Notes: generated by a model from the letters alone, not told the origin. A DNA stretch of 34,758 nucleotides from an uncultured Spirochaetales bacterium (GCA_949285905.1 CASDZV010000087.1:1-34758), one strand, 5' to 3'; counted from the stretch's first letter, positions 15,487 through 23,354 are shown. Numbers and translations: made by a program.

Positions 15487-15894
15487 TCACTCCTCGTATG
15501 CAGCTTTGATGAAATCCGGGATGAGCGCAGGACGCTTGGTTGCTGCAGAGACAAATGCAAGTCCGACCTTCAGCTCTGCAAGCACAGTGCCGGAGCGCAT
15601 GATTGTCTGTTTTACAGTACATGAGAGACGGCGCATATCCACAATCGATGTATGGACCTCAATCTCATCGTCAAGATATCCGGTCTTCTCATAGCTGATG
15701 GAAATGGACCGCACAAGTATGAGAATACCGGCATCGCCTTCAGCGAGCTCCGACTGAGACTTCTCGGGGACCATCTCCCGCAGCATCTCGGTCCTTGCAT
15801 GCTCTGCCCAGTCTATATAGCTGGCATGATAGACAATCCCCCCGGTTTCCGTATCGGAAAAATATGCTCTGGTTCTGTAAATGAACTCTCTCAT
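15487..15894 (-). CDS. YbgC-like acyl-CoA thioesterase (hotdog fold), copy 2
   Basis: Single-domain hotdog thioesterase of 135 residues in the 4-hydroxybenzoyl-CoA thioesterase/YbgC family. The catalytic Asp lies in YFSDTETGGIVYHASYIDWAE-like sequence near residue 13, matching the DTDxxGxVYHxxY family pattern (here with Glu in place of the second Asp). The long helix ARTEMLRE follows. ATG 15894 has GGAGG 6 nt upstream, and an earlier ATG would extend into the preceding gene. It is a clear paralogue of the gene directly upstream, separated by 1 nt. The substrate is probably a short-chain or phospholipid-related acyl-CoA; this is family inference. Confidence 0.87.
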   Translation of the reverse strand: MREFIYRTRAYFSDTETGGIVYHASYIDWAEHARTEMLREMVPEKSQSELAEGDAGILILVRSISISYEKTGYLDDEIEVHTSIVDMRRLSCTVKQTIMRSGTVLAELKVGLAFVSAATKRPALIPDFIKAAYEE

Positions 15895-15895
15895 C

Positions 15896-16300
15896 TCATT
15901 CCTCCAGTGCATTGAAAAAGAGCTGCGGGACAGGTACTGGCCGTTTTGTTGCTCTGTTTATGAATGCAGCCTTCACCTTCAGATCGGCAAGAAGGTCTGT
16001 GCCACGCATTATCTTCTGGCTGATAATACATGAAAAGCGCATGATTCTCGCAACAGAAGTGACAATCTCTATCTCATCGTCCAGATGTGCAGGCACTCTG
16101 TAGTGTATGTCGATTTTCTTTATAACTGTGAGTATACCGTCATTCTCTGCAAGCGCAGACTGAGGAAGCTCAGGCGCGACCTGGCGCAGCATCTCCGTTC
16201 TTCCGTGCTCTGCCCAGTCGAAATAGCTCCGGTGATATGCAATGCCACCTGCGTCAGTGTCGGAAAAATAAACCCTTGCTTTCAGTCTGAACTCTCTCAT
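15896..16300 (-). CDS. YbgC-like acyl-CoA thioesterase (hotdog fold), copy 1
   Basis: Hotdog thioesterase, 134 residues. The family pattern is complete: YFSDTDAGGIAYHRSYFDW with the catalytic Asp near residue 17, followed by the helix GRTEMLRQ. The C-terminal strand KVKAAFINRATKRPVPVP matches the second copy almost position by position, so the two genes arose by tandem duplication. The start ATG overlaps the topB stop codon as ATGA, making it translationally coupled to topB. Nothing in the context links it to a particular acyl substrate. Confidence 0.88.
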   Translation of the reverse strand: MREFRLKARVYFSDTDAGGIAYHRSYFDWAEHGRTEMLRQVAPELPQSALAENDGILTVIKKIDIHYRVPAHLDDEIEIVTSVARIMRFSCIISQKIMRGTDLLADLKVKAAFINRATKRPVPVPQLFFNALEE

Positions 16301-18534
16301 TTCCTTTTCTTCCTGTCCTTGTCCTTCTCCTGCCGCTCTTTAGAGAGGCGGAAGAAATCGGCCATTGTACCACCACCGAAATCGCTTGATGTATGGCGTT
16401 GTGGCTGAACTCTGCGCTGATCATCAATGGTCCTATCTCGTTTATAGGCTTTCTTCGACTCCCTGACAACCACAGTCTTTGTCTCATAGACGGATTTCGG
16501 TACGCGTACAGCGCTCTTCTTATTGAGAACAACCTTCACCTTCTCGCCAGGTATCTGTGAGATCTTCTTGACGCTCACCGAACCTGTATCGACCTTGACG
16601 CGGACTTCCTTCTCCTCGTACTGGCATGAAAGGCGCTGGCAGATATAATGCACAGAACCATCTGGATCCGTAGCCTTCATCATCTCTGACCCGCAGTAAG
16701 GACACTTCTTTGAATCCTTGAATACAGGAGAAAAGACCTTGTCGCTTCTCTCCACTTCCTTCACAAGCTCTGCGGCCATCTTCTTGATGTCCCTGATAAA
16801 CAGCTCCGGATCCTCTTTTCCCTTCGCAATCTTCTCAAGCCTGCCTTCCCATTCGCCTGTCAGCTCCGGAGACCGGAGGACTTCAGGCGCAAGACGTACA
16901 ACTTCCCTGCCCTTTGCTGTCGGCACAAAGTACTTGCCTTCGCGCTCGACATACCTGTTCTGCACGAGCTTTTCTATCATATCCGCGCGTGTTGCCGGAG
17001 TTCCGAGGCCATTACCGAGATTAGCCTTGAGCTTATCGTCCTCCACGAAGCGCCCTGCATGCTCCATCGCAGAAAGGAGTGTGGCATCTGTATACCTTTC
17101 TGGAGGTGTTGTCACATTCTTTCTGACCTTTACTGACGAAAGCGTTACTTTATCACCCTCCTTCATCTGAGTGAGGATGAAGCTGTTCTCACTGTCCTCT
17201 GTGACAGCAGATGCGCTCTTGATGCCAGCGCTCTCAGCAACAGATCTGTAGCCTTTCTTTACAGGAATAGTCAGACGTGTCTTGAAGTTCTTCCCATCCA
17301 CAGAAACTGTGCATACTGTTGTCTTGTACTGATAATCCTCTCCTATCACTTCGAGGAAACGGAGAGCGATGAGCTGCCAGAGCTTTGCCTCATCAGCAGA
17401 GAGCTTCTCCATATGGACAGGCTCTTCTGTGGGGATGATGGCATGGTGGTCGGACACAAGCGCGTTGTTGACGAAACGGGGATTGTCTTTTCTGAAACCG
17501 CTTGAAAGGTACTCATCGGCCTGACGGGAGAAAACAGTTCCTGAAAGTGCCCTGATACGCTCCTGGAGCGTCGGGACTATATCCTCAGTGATATATCTAG
17601 AATCGGTACGGGGATAAGTCACGATCTTATGCACTTCATAGAGCCGCTGGAGCGTATCCAGAGTCTCCTTTGCGGAGAACCCCAGCATGATATTCGCATC
17701 GCGCTGAAGTTCAGTAAGGTCATAGGCCTGTGGAACAGGATCGGATTTCTCCTCTGTCTCCATTGCACTCACAATGCCTTCCTTATCCTTCCACTCCTTC
17801 ATCTCTTCGGCAGTGCTGTCATCTGTGAATCTGATACTGTTCTCCTCAGGGTAATATGAGGCACCGAAGAGAGAGAAATCACCGCGGGCTGTGTAATAGT
17901 ATTTTCCTTCAAACGCCTCAATCTCATCCTCGCGCTTTGTCATGAGCGCAAGAGTCGGCGTCTGAACACGCCCGGAAGAGAGTTTCGCATCGTAATAGCA
18001 AGTGAGAGCTCTTGTGACATTCATACCGACATACCAGTCAGCAGCAGCGCGGCAGGATGCTGCCTGATAGAGGTTGTCATATTCAGAGGCGGGATGCAGG
18101 TTCTGGAAGCCTTCCTTGATGGCTTTCTCAGTCTGCGAGGAGATCCAGAGCCTCTCCAGCGGTCCCTGGTAATCAGCCATCTTCAGTATCCAGCGGGCGA
18201 CTAGCTCTCCCTCGCGGCCGGCATCGGTTGCAATGACGACAGAAGAAAGGTCCGGGCGTTTCAGAAGGGAGTCGATGACTTCGAACTGTTCCTTTGACTC
18301 TTCTATCACAACCTGGTCCAGATGCTCTGGGAGCATTGGGAGCTCCTTGAGTGACCATCGTTTCCAGCTTTCAGAGTAATGCTGTGGCTCAGCAAGTTCC
18401 ACAAGATGTCCAAGCGCCCATGTAACGATATATTCAGGACCGTCTATATAACCCTTCTCTTTCGAGAAACAACCGAGATTCTTTGCGATTTCACGCCCGA
18501 CAGAGGGCTTTTCCGCTATGACAAGCTTCTTCAT
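16297..18534 (-). CDS. topB: DNA topoisomerase III (type IA)
   Basis: Type IA topoisomerase of 745 residues that relaxes or decatenates DNA through a covalent tyrosine. The TOPRIM domain opens MKKLVIAEKPSVGREIAKNLG and carries ATDAGREGELVARWI. The active-site tyrosine lies in TYPRTDSRYI. A zinc ribbon near the C-terminus (KCPYCGSEM, then CQRLSCQY) precedes a lysine/arginine-rich tail. The TopB assignment, rather than TopA, follows from the AEKPSVG opening and single zinc ribbon. ATG 18534 has no Shine-Dalgarno; a TATTAT -10 ends 8 nt upstream. It heads the topB-thioesterase-nrdG group and diverges from the MATE gene. Confidence 0.95.
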   Translation of the reverse strand: MKKLVIAEKPSVGREIAKNLGCFSKEKGYIDGPEYIVTWALGHLVELAEPQHYSESWKRWSLKELPMLPEHLDQVVIEESKEQFEVIDSLLKRPDLSSVVIATDAGREGELVARWILKMADYQGPLERLWISSQTEKAIKEGFQNLHPASEYDNLYQAASCRAAADWYVGMNVTRALTCYYDAKLSSGRVQTPTLALMTKREDEIEAFEGKYYYTARGDFSLFGASYYPEENSIRFTDDSTAEEMKEWKDKEGIVSAMETEEKSDPVPQAYDLTELQRDANIMLGFSAKETLDTLQRLYEVHKIVTYPRTDSRYITEDIVPTLQERIRALSGTVFSRQADEYLSSGFRKDNPRFVNNALVSDHHAIIPTEEPVHMEKLSADEAKLWQLIALRFLEVIGEDYQYKTTVCTVSVDGKNFKTRLTIPVKKGYRSVAESAGIKSASAVTEDSENSFILTQMKEGDKVTLSSVKVRKNVTTPPERYTDATLLSAMEHAGRFVEDDKLKANLGNGLGTPATRADMIEKLVQNRYVEREGKYFVPTAKGREVVRLAPEVLRSPELTGEWEGRLEKIAKGKEDPELFIRDIKKMAAELVKEVERSDKVFSPVFKDSKKCPYCGSEMMKATDPDGSVHYICQRLSCQYEEKEVRVKVDTGSVSVKKISQIPGEKVKVVLNKKSAVRVPKSVYETKTVVVRESKKAYKRDRTIDDQRRVQPQRHTSSDFGGGTMADFFRLSKERQEKDKDRKKRK

Positions 18535-18542
18535 ACAGTGCG

Positions 18543-18548
18543 ATAATA
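18543..18548 (-). promoter_or_regulatory. Candidate -10 of topB (near-leaderless)
   Basis: Minus-strand TATTAT preceded by TGC (extended -10) ends 8 nt before the topB ATG. The region 17 nt further upstream is T-rich with no good -35. A normal initiation distance would leave a leader of at most one or two nucleotides. Confidence 0.45.
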
Positions 18549-18563
18549 GCAGAAAGGAACCCC

Positions 18564-18592
18564 TTCAAAAAGAGTGTGCTGCCTGTTACATT
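18564..18592 (+). promoter_or_regulatory. Candidate promoter of the MATE gene, leaderless arrangement
   Basis: TTCAAA (18564-18569), a 17-nt spacer and TACATT (18587-18592) preceded by TGT form an extended -10 promoter. The -10 ends 6 nt before the ATG at 18599, so the transcript should start at about the A of the start codon. No Shine-Dalgarno is present. Confidence 0.45.
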
Positions 18593-18598
18593 ACAGTT

Positions 18599-19945
18599 AT
18601 GAGTGACAGTTCCCGCGATCTTACTAAGGGAGGCATTGCCGGCCCGATTCTCACATTTGCTCTTCCTCTGATTCTCGGCAACATGCTGCAGACTCTCTAT
18701 AATGCTGCGGACAGTATCATTGTCGGCCGCTTTGTCGGACCTGAGGCTCTGGCGGCAGTGGGCTCAGCTTACTCGCTGATGACTTTCCTCACATCGCTGA
18801 TGATAGGGCTCTCGATGGGTGCTGGCATTGTATTCTCGTATCTCTTCGGAGAGGGAAACAGGGAGAAGCTGAAAAAAGCGCTTGGCATATCGTTTCTATC
18901 CATTGGAATCATCTCAGCAATAATTACAGCACTCGCAATTCTCTTTCAGCATCAGACGATGCGCATCATGCAGGTGCCAGAGGATGTATATAGTGATATG
19001 GCAGTATATCTTGGTGTCATTTTCTACGGCCTTCCGGCGCTCTTTCTCTACAATTTCTACGCAGCTGCGGAGCGGGCAGTCGGAAACTCAAGGACGCCGC
19101 TTCTCTTCATGGCAGTCTCTGCCATCATGAACATCATCCTCGATCTGTATTTTGTCATCAGTCTCAGGTGGGGTATCTGGGGAGCGGCGGTGGCCACAAT
19201 CATCTCACAGTGGGCTGCCGGAATCGGCATCATGCTTCTCTCTGTCGCAAAGCATCCAATACTGCGTTTCAGAATCACGGACATGCGCCCTGAGAAGGGG
19301 CTTTTCAAGGAACTTCTCTCGCTCTCGGTCCTTACTTCGCTGCAGCAGTCTGTGATGAATCTCGGCATTCTCTGCGTTCAGGGTATCGTGAACGGTTTCG
19401 GCTCTGGAGTAATGGCTGCATTTGCCGCTGGCGTGAAGATTGACAGTATCGCCTACATGCCGCTCCAGGAATTCGGCAATGCATTCTCGACATTCGTCAG
19501 CCAGAACAGCGGTGCCGGAAAGAGCGGCAGGATCAGGAAGGGAATGAGGATTTCATTCTCCCTCGCAACGGTTTTCGGCCTTCTTATATCCATCATTGTA
19601 TTCACATGGCCCCATGTACTGATGTCTATATTCATAGATCCGGGAGATAAAGCCCTGATAGAGACAGGGGCAATGTATCTGAGAATAGAAGGTGCGTTCT
19701 ATATTCTCATCGGCTACCTTTTCCTCTTCTACGGGATCTTCCGTGCCCTCAAGGCTCCTGCAATCTCATTGCTTCTGACTGTGATCAGTCTCGGCCTGAG
19801 AGTAGTTCTCGCAGCTCTCCTTTCGCGTCTACCTATTGGGGAAACAGGGATATGGATGAGTATTCCTATCGGATGGGCCCTGGCAGATGCTGCAGGTCTC
19901 CTTTTGCTCAGAGCAAGGGGAAGAAGAGTTGACCGCAGGCAATGA
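18599..19945 (+). CDS. MATE family efflux transporter
   Basis: Inner-membrane multidrug/toxin exporter of the MATE family, 448 residues, with about 12 hydrophobic helices in two six-helix halves. The opening TKGGIAGPILTFALPLILGNMLQTLYNAADSIIVGR-type sequence is the classic first helix of the DinF/NorM-like bacterial branch, and PEALAAVGSAY follows. The halves repeat this pattern around residue 230-260 (LSLSVLTSLQQSVMNLG). ATG 18599 begins the conserved soluble N-terminus; a longer frame to 18518 overlaps the topB start and lacks conservation. It is likely driven by Na+ or H+. Substrate unknown. Confidence 0.93.
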   Translation: MSDSSRDLTKGGIAGPILTFALPLILGNMLQTLYNAADSIIVGRFVGPEALAAVGSAYSLMTFLTSLMIGLSMGAGIVFSYLFGEGNREKLKKALGISFLSIGIISAIITALAILFQHQTMRIMQVPEDVYSDMAVYLGVIFYGLPALFLYNFYAAAERAVGNSRTPLLFMAVSAIMNIILDLYFVISLRWGIWGAAVATIISQWAAGIGIMLLSVAKHPILRFRITDMRPEKGLFKELLSLSVLTSLQQSVMNLGILCVQGIVNGFGSGVMAAFAAGVKIDSIAYMPLQEFGNAFSTFVSQNSGAGKSGRIRKGMRISFSLATVFGLLISIIVFTWPHVLMSIFIDPGDKALIETGAMYLRIEGAFYILIGYLFLFYGIFRALKAPAISLLLTVISLGLRVVLAALLSRLPIGETGIWMSIPIGWALADAAGLLLLRARGRRVDRRQ

Positions 19946-19958
19946 AAGGGTGTAAATT
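19929..19958 (+). promoter_or_regulatory. Candidate promoter of the ferredoxin gene
   Basis: TTGACC (19929-19934), an 18-nt spacer and TAAATT (19953-19958) lie across the end of the MATE gene. A small palindrome, GCTGCC-T-GGCAGC, at 19975-19987 lies between this and the ribosome site. The ferredoxin could also be read through from the MATE gene. Confidence 0.35.
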
Positions 19959-20001
19959 CTCTTTATGACACAAAGCTGCCTGGCAGCGAAAGGAGTATGG
20001 T

Positions 20002-20169
20002 ATGGCTTACAAGATTACTGATAGCTGTGTAGCTTGCGGAACATGTGCAGGCGAGTGCCCAGTCGGAGCAATCTCCGAGGGAGATATCTACGTCATCGAT
20101 GCAGATACATGCATCAGCTGTGGAACATGCGCAAGCGTTTGCCCACAGGGAGCAATCGAAGAGGAGTGA
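20002..20169 (+). CDS. 2[4Fe-4S] ferredoxin
   Basis: Clostridial-type bacterial ferredoxin of 55 residues that carries low-potential electrons in the cytoplasm. Two CX2CX2CX3CP cluster motifs are intact: Cys9, 12, 15, 19 and Cys37, 40, 43, 47. The two halves are near repeats (CVACGTCAGECPVGAI and CISCGTCASVCPQGAI), reflecting the ancestral duplication. ATG 20002 is preceded by AAGGAG at 6 nt. It may serve the anaerobic ribonucleotide reductase activase or other anaerobic oxidoreductases; that link is inference. An intrinsic terminator follows. Confidence 0.95.
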   Translation: MAYKITDSCVACGTCAGECPVGAISEGDIYVIDADTCISCGTCASVCPQGAIEEE

Positions 20170-20189
20170 GAAACTCTTCACAAAGAGAG

Positions 20190-20219
20190 GGCCGTCTCAA
20201 TGACGGCCTTATCTTTTCT
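20190..20219 (+). terminator. Intrinsic terminator of the ferredoxin gene
   Basis: GGCCGTC (20190-20196) pairs with GACGGCC (20202-20208) around a TCAAT loop, followed by TTATCTTTTCTC. The T-run overlaps the last codons of the convergent GrpB-deaminase gene. Confidence 0.75.
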
Positions 20220-21117
20220 CACTTCCCCACCACTTATTAACAAGCTCTCCAAGCCTCACTGTTGTCTTCTTCTCGTAATCAGTAAGAATTTCGATATCCC
20301 TGCTCTCTGGAGAAAGTTGCATCATCAGCTCTCTGCATGCACAGCATGGCAGCCCTGCGTTTCCATCGCCCATCACCACAGCAAGTTTTACAATACGGCT
20401 CTCACCGGACGCAATCATTGAGGCAATCGCACTGCGCTCTGCACACATCCCAAGTGAACATGCTGTATCTATGCACACGCCTCTGTAAACATTCCCGCTT
20501 TCAGTCATTACAGCGGCCGAGACCGTTCCTGCATCAATATATGGAGAGATTGCTCTTTCTCCCCTCAGGGATGCGGCCTGGATGAAAAGCCTGTCCCATG
20601 TATCGCAATACTCTGCAAGAGACAAAGCCTCCACACGTCTGACAAAACTGTCCTTGCCATCAGAGTACGAATCAATGTCATATGGAAAGCGGCAGGCAAG
20701 CGTTTTCTTGAGAGCACTGTAAGCAGCCCTCACGTCCTCATGCTTCTCAAGATATGAACGGAAAGCGATATGACGGACAATATTCTCCCAGTCATCGGAC
20801 TGGAAGATGTGAATCTGATGAGAGCGTTCATCCCCGCCCTTCCGCAGATAGCGTCTACCGGGAATCCTATACTCCCCCATCCATTCATACCCAGCCTCTG
20901 CAAATAAAGAAGAAGCCTTGTCTGCCCCGCTGAGGCTCTTTACCGCCACAAGGATATCGATGATGGGCTTTGCCGCCAGTCCAGGGACAGAGGTACTGCC
21001 GATGTGGTATATAGCGGTGGCATTGTCTGAAAGAATGTCCCGGATAATTCTCTTCTCGCACTGATACATCCACATCCATTCTGGATTATATTCTCTGACA
21101 ACAACGTGCTGTGGCAT
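20209..21117 (-). CDS. GrpB (UPF0157) nucleotidyltransferase-like / cytidine deaminase fusion
   Basis: Two-domain protein of 302 residues. Residues 1-170 are a GrpB/UPF0157 domain of the nucleotidyltransferase fold, with the GSTSVPG motif at 40-46 and AKPIIDI after it. Residues about 175-302 are a cytidine deaminase-like domain: the zinc site is CAE (Cys225, proton-shuttle Glu227) plus PCCAC (Cys258, Cys261), as in small tetrameric cytidine or blasticidin-S deaminases. ATG 21117 has a GAGGTG ribosome site 6 nt away and starts the GrpB domain; an upstream ATG at 21177 lacks both. The deaminase part likely salvages pyrimidine nucleosides. The function of the GrpB part is not known to me. Domain fusion is seen directly in one open frame. 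Confidence 0.85.
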   Translation of the reverse strand: MPQHVVVREYNPEWMWMYQCEKRIIRDILSDNATAIYHIGSTSVPGLAAKPIIDILVAVKSLSGADKASSLFAEAGYEWMGEYRIPGRRYLRKGGDERSHQIHIFQSDDWENIVRHIAFRSYLEKHEDVRAAYSALKKTLACRFPYDIDSYSDGKDSFVRRVEALSLAEYCDTWDRLFIQAASLRGERAISPYIDAGTVSAAVMTESGNVYRGVCIDTACSLGMCAERSAIASMIASGESRIVKLAVVMGDGNAGLPCCACRELMMQLSPESRDIEILTDYEKKTTVRLGELVNKWWGSEKR

Positions 21118-21133
21118 TTTACACCTCGAAAAG

Positions 21134-21166
21134 AGAGTATCAGAGAATACAGAGTATGAATACTCT
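21134..21166. repeat. Three AGAGTAT half-sites upstream of the GrpB-deaminase gene
   Basis: AGAGTAT occurs at 21134-21140 and 21151-21157, and its inverted copy ATACTCT at 21160-21166. The last two form a 16-bp palindrome with a GA centre. The cluster lies 17-49 bp upstream of the gene start, a position suited to an operator. No regulator is known. Confidence 0.5.
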
Positions 21167-21194
21167 CCAGATTCCATGCATCTTTTTGAGACAA

Positions 21195-21677
21195 TCAGGT
21201 GACAACTCTCCTGTCTAAAGGCAAGGAGCTTCTGTCGTTAGAGACAGAACTCTTCCTGCTTCCACGAAGCCAGTTGCAGGAGGATCCTTGACCTCTTTTC
21301 ACATATCCGCACGAGCTGCAGATCTGGCTGGATGCAAACCAGCGGCTTACCCTGACAACCATCTTCCCTGCTGCCGTGCATTTGCATTCAAGCCTCGAAA
21401 GGAACTGCGACATGGAGGCATCGCCGACAGCCTTCGCAAGCCTATAGTTCTTCTGCATCCCCTTCACATTGAGATCCTCGATGGCTACAGCGGTGTGGCT
21501 CCCTACGCTATGGACAAGAAACTTCCACATCGGATCTGCCGGAAGCATGTCGGCAGAGACCGTCAGGAAATACATCGAGAGCCAGAAGGGAAAATAATGC
21601 CTGCTTTCATATCCTGCCTGAAGACGGGAGAATTCCCGCATGCGCTTTCTAAGTAAGCTTTCTGACTGTGACAGCAT
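21195..21677 (-). pseudogene. Decayed TnpB (IS605/OrfB type) transposon gene
   Basis: A 160-codon frame keeps the middle of a TnpB protein. A basic helix LLRKRMREFSRLQAG is followed by AIEDLNVKGMQKNYRLAK with the RuvC-II glutamate (residue 67), then the SRWFASSQICSSCGY first half of the zinc finger. The RuvC-I aspartate region is missing upstream. The second zinc-finger pair and the DRDxNAA RuvC-III motif are deleted, so it cannot be an active nuclease. In-frame similarity seems to extend upstream to a TAG at about 21724. The end runs into right-end stem-loops. No TnpA transposase gene is present. Confidence 0.8.
21199..21249 (-). mobile_element. IS605-type right-end stem-loops (omega-RNA-like remnant)
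   Basis: On the minus strand two stem-loops follow the TnpB remnant. The first is TTCTGTC/GACAGAA (21230-21249, 7 bp). The second is CAGGAG pairing with CTCCTTG, with one bulge (21208-21228). The string TTGTCAC at 21199-21205 follows, as at the right ends of many IS605/IS1341 elements. In active elements this region forms the scaffold of the TnpB guide RNA. Here it is a relic, and the exact element boundary is not visible. Confidence 0.5.
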
Positions 21678-21699
21678 ATCGTTTTCAGGAAACGGGCGC

Positions 21700-21729
21700 T
21701 TGTAAGGAGCGATGAAGAACAGCTAGAAT
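21700..21729 (+). promoter_or_regulatory. Candidate xseA promoter, leaderless arrangement
   Basis: TTGTAA (21700-21705), an 18-nt spacer and TAGAAT (21724-21729). The -10 ends 6 nt before the xseA ATG and there is no Shine-Dalgarno. The promoter lies within the 5' edge of the decayed TnpB sequence, read on the other strand. Confidence 0.4.
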
Positions 21730-21735
21730 AATGCC

Positions 21736-23130
21736 ATGGAAGCATATGACCTCTTTGGCAGGACACTCACTGTAACAGAAGCAAATGGACTGATACACAG
21801 TACTGTCGAAGAGCTTTTCTGTGACATGAGCATCGAGGGAGAGATATCAGGATTCAGACCGGCATCTTCAGGACACTGGTATTTCACGCTCAAAGACAGC
21901 GGAGCGCAGCTTGATGCAGCAGTCTTCCGCTCTGCCCAGAGCGGAATGATGATGCCTGAGAACGGAGATCTTGTCATCGCAAAGGGTTCGCTTTCCTTCT
22001 ACACAAAAGGCGGGAAGCTCACATTCGTCATCCGTGAGATGAAGAAGAAAGGCGATGGTGTTCTTATGGAAATCATCGAAAAGCGCAAAGCATATTACCG
22101 TGCTCTCGGATACTTCGACGAAGACAAGAAAAAGCCCATACCTGACGAGATAGAGCGGCTGGGTGTCGTGACAAGCCCCACAGGTGCAGCTATCCGCGAT
22201 ATTCTCAACATCACACGCCGCCGTGCTCCCTCCCTGCCAATCATCATATTCCCTTCCCTTGTACAGGGAGAAGGAGCTGCTGCGAGCATTGCTATGCGCA
22301 TCAGGCAGGCAAACCTTTTTGATGCTTGCTCCGTGCTCATTGTTGGAAGGGGCGGAGGAAGCACAGAAGATCTCTCATGCTTCTCTGAGCCTGAGGTCAT
22401 CGAGGCAATACATGACTCATCAATTCCAGTGATATCAGCAGTAGGACATGAAATCGACTGGCCTATATCGGATTTCGTCGCAGACAGGAGAGCCCCTACC
22501 CCATCAGCTGCAGCTGAAATCGTCACAGAGACCATCTTCCGCCGCCGCGAGAGGCTGGATAAGACACTAAGCGAAGCTTCATCGCTTATCAGAGGGAAGC
22601 TCTCTGAGTATTCATCAAGACTTGAAAGAGCGATGCACAGCCTGACAGAACTCGAGAAGAAAGTCCTAAGATACAGAGGAAGAGTTCCGAGTGTCGACGA
22701 TCTGAGAAAGCTCCTTGAACTGAGAGTGCGCAATGCAGAGACGCGGCTCTATTATGCAGAGGATGGCATTTTCGAGCTTATGGAAACAAGACTGGCCGCA
22801 AATGAAAAGAGACTTTGTGGCCTTAAAGAGGAAATGAGAACTGCAGCAGCTGGTAAAATCAGAGAGGGAAAGGAAAACATCCTGCAGCTCAGGAAGGAAG
22901 CAAGCCGTGCCATGATGGATTGTGTCAAAGAGAACAAAGCAATGCTCTCTTCTGCCCTGAAGGAGACTGAGGCGCTCTCACCGCTTTCCATTCTGAGCCG
23001 GGGATATTCCGTGACGATGGACAGAAGTGGCAGAATCATCAGGAAGACAAGCGACGTAAAGAAAGAGGATGAAATCATAACACGAGTGATGGACGGAGAG
23101 ATCAGGTCCCTCGTGAAGGAGATAGTATGA
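21736..23130 (+). CDS. xseA: Exodeoxyribonuclease VII large subunit
   Basis: Catalytic large subunit of the single-strand-specific exonuclease VII, 464 residues, the normal size. Residues 1-100 form the OB-fold DNA-binding domain (SGHWYFTLKDSGAQLDAAVF). The catalytic domain has GVVTSPTGAAIRDIL, VGRGGGSTEDL and ISAVGHEIDWPISDFVADRRAPTPSAAAE-like motifs. Long coiled-coil helices and the C-terminal SPLSILSRGYSV close it. ATG 21736 begins the conserved domain but has no ribosome site and is probably leaderless. xseB follows with a 4-nt overlap. The product works in mismatch repair and degradation of single-stranded ends. Confidence 0.97.
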   Translation: MEAYDLFGRTLTVTEANGLIHSTVEELFCDMSIEGEISGFRPASSGHWYFTLKDSGAQLDAAVFRSAQSGMMMPENGDLVIAKGSLSFYTKGGKLTFVIREMKKKGDGVLMEIIEKRKAYYRALGYFDEDKKKPIPDEIERLGVVTSPTGAAIRDILNITRRRAPSLPIIIFPSLVQGEGAAASIAMRIRQANLFDACSVLIVGRGGGSTEDLSCFSEPEVIEAIHDSSIPVISAVGHEIDWPISDFVADRRAPTPSAAAEIVTETIFRRRERLDKTLSEASSLIRGKLSEYSSRLERAMHSLTELEKKVLRYRGRVPSVDDLRKLLELRVRNAETRLYYAEDGIFELMETRLAANEKRLCGLKEEMRTAAAGKIREGKENILQLRKEASRAMMDCVKENKAMLSSALKETEALSPLSILSRGYSVTMDRSGRIIRKTSDVKKEDEIITRVMDGEIRSLVKEIV

Positions 23131-23354
23131 GCTTTGAAAGTGATCTTAAGCGCATGGAGGAGATAACAGATCTCCTGAAGAAAGACGATACAGGACTTGA
23201 GGAGTCAATAAAACTCTATGAGGAAGCAACGGAGCTTGGAAAGAAGCTGACAAAGACACTGACAGAGATTCAGAGGAAGGTGGAGAAAGTTACATCGAGT
23301 GATGAGGCAGAACTATCCACAGAGGATTTTGACGACACGGAGGATGTATTTTGA
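23127..23354 (+). CDS. xseB: Exodeoxyribonuclease VII small subunit
   Basis: Small subunit of exonuclease VII, 75 residues. It is a helical hairpin with the family pattern FESDLKRMEEITDLL, GLEESIKLYEEA and GKKLTKTL, plus an acidic tail. Several copies bind the coiled-coil arm of XseA. The ATG overlaps the xseA stop (ATGA) and has GGAG upstream, so translation is coupled. The stop overlaps the TTG start of purU. Confidence 0.95.
   Translation: MSFESDLKRMEEITDLLKKDDTGLEESIKLYEEATELGKKLTKTLTEIQRKVEKVTSSDEAELSTEDFDDTEDVF

Noticed and set aside
21712..21726. Mini-ORF of four codons with AAGGAG just before xseA
   Set aside because: Four codons and a location within the TnpB relic make chance more likely than a leader peptide; there is no regulatory logic visible.
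22095..22733. Minus-strand open frame of 212 codons inside xseA
   Set aside because: It is the antisense shadow of a well-conserved gene and is rich in Ser and Arg without any domain.
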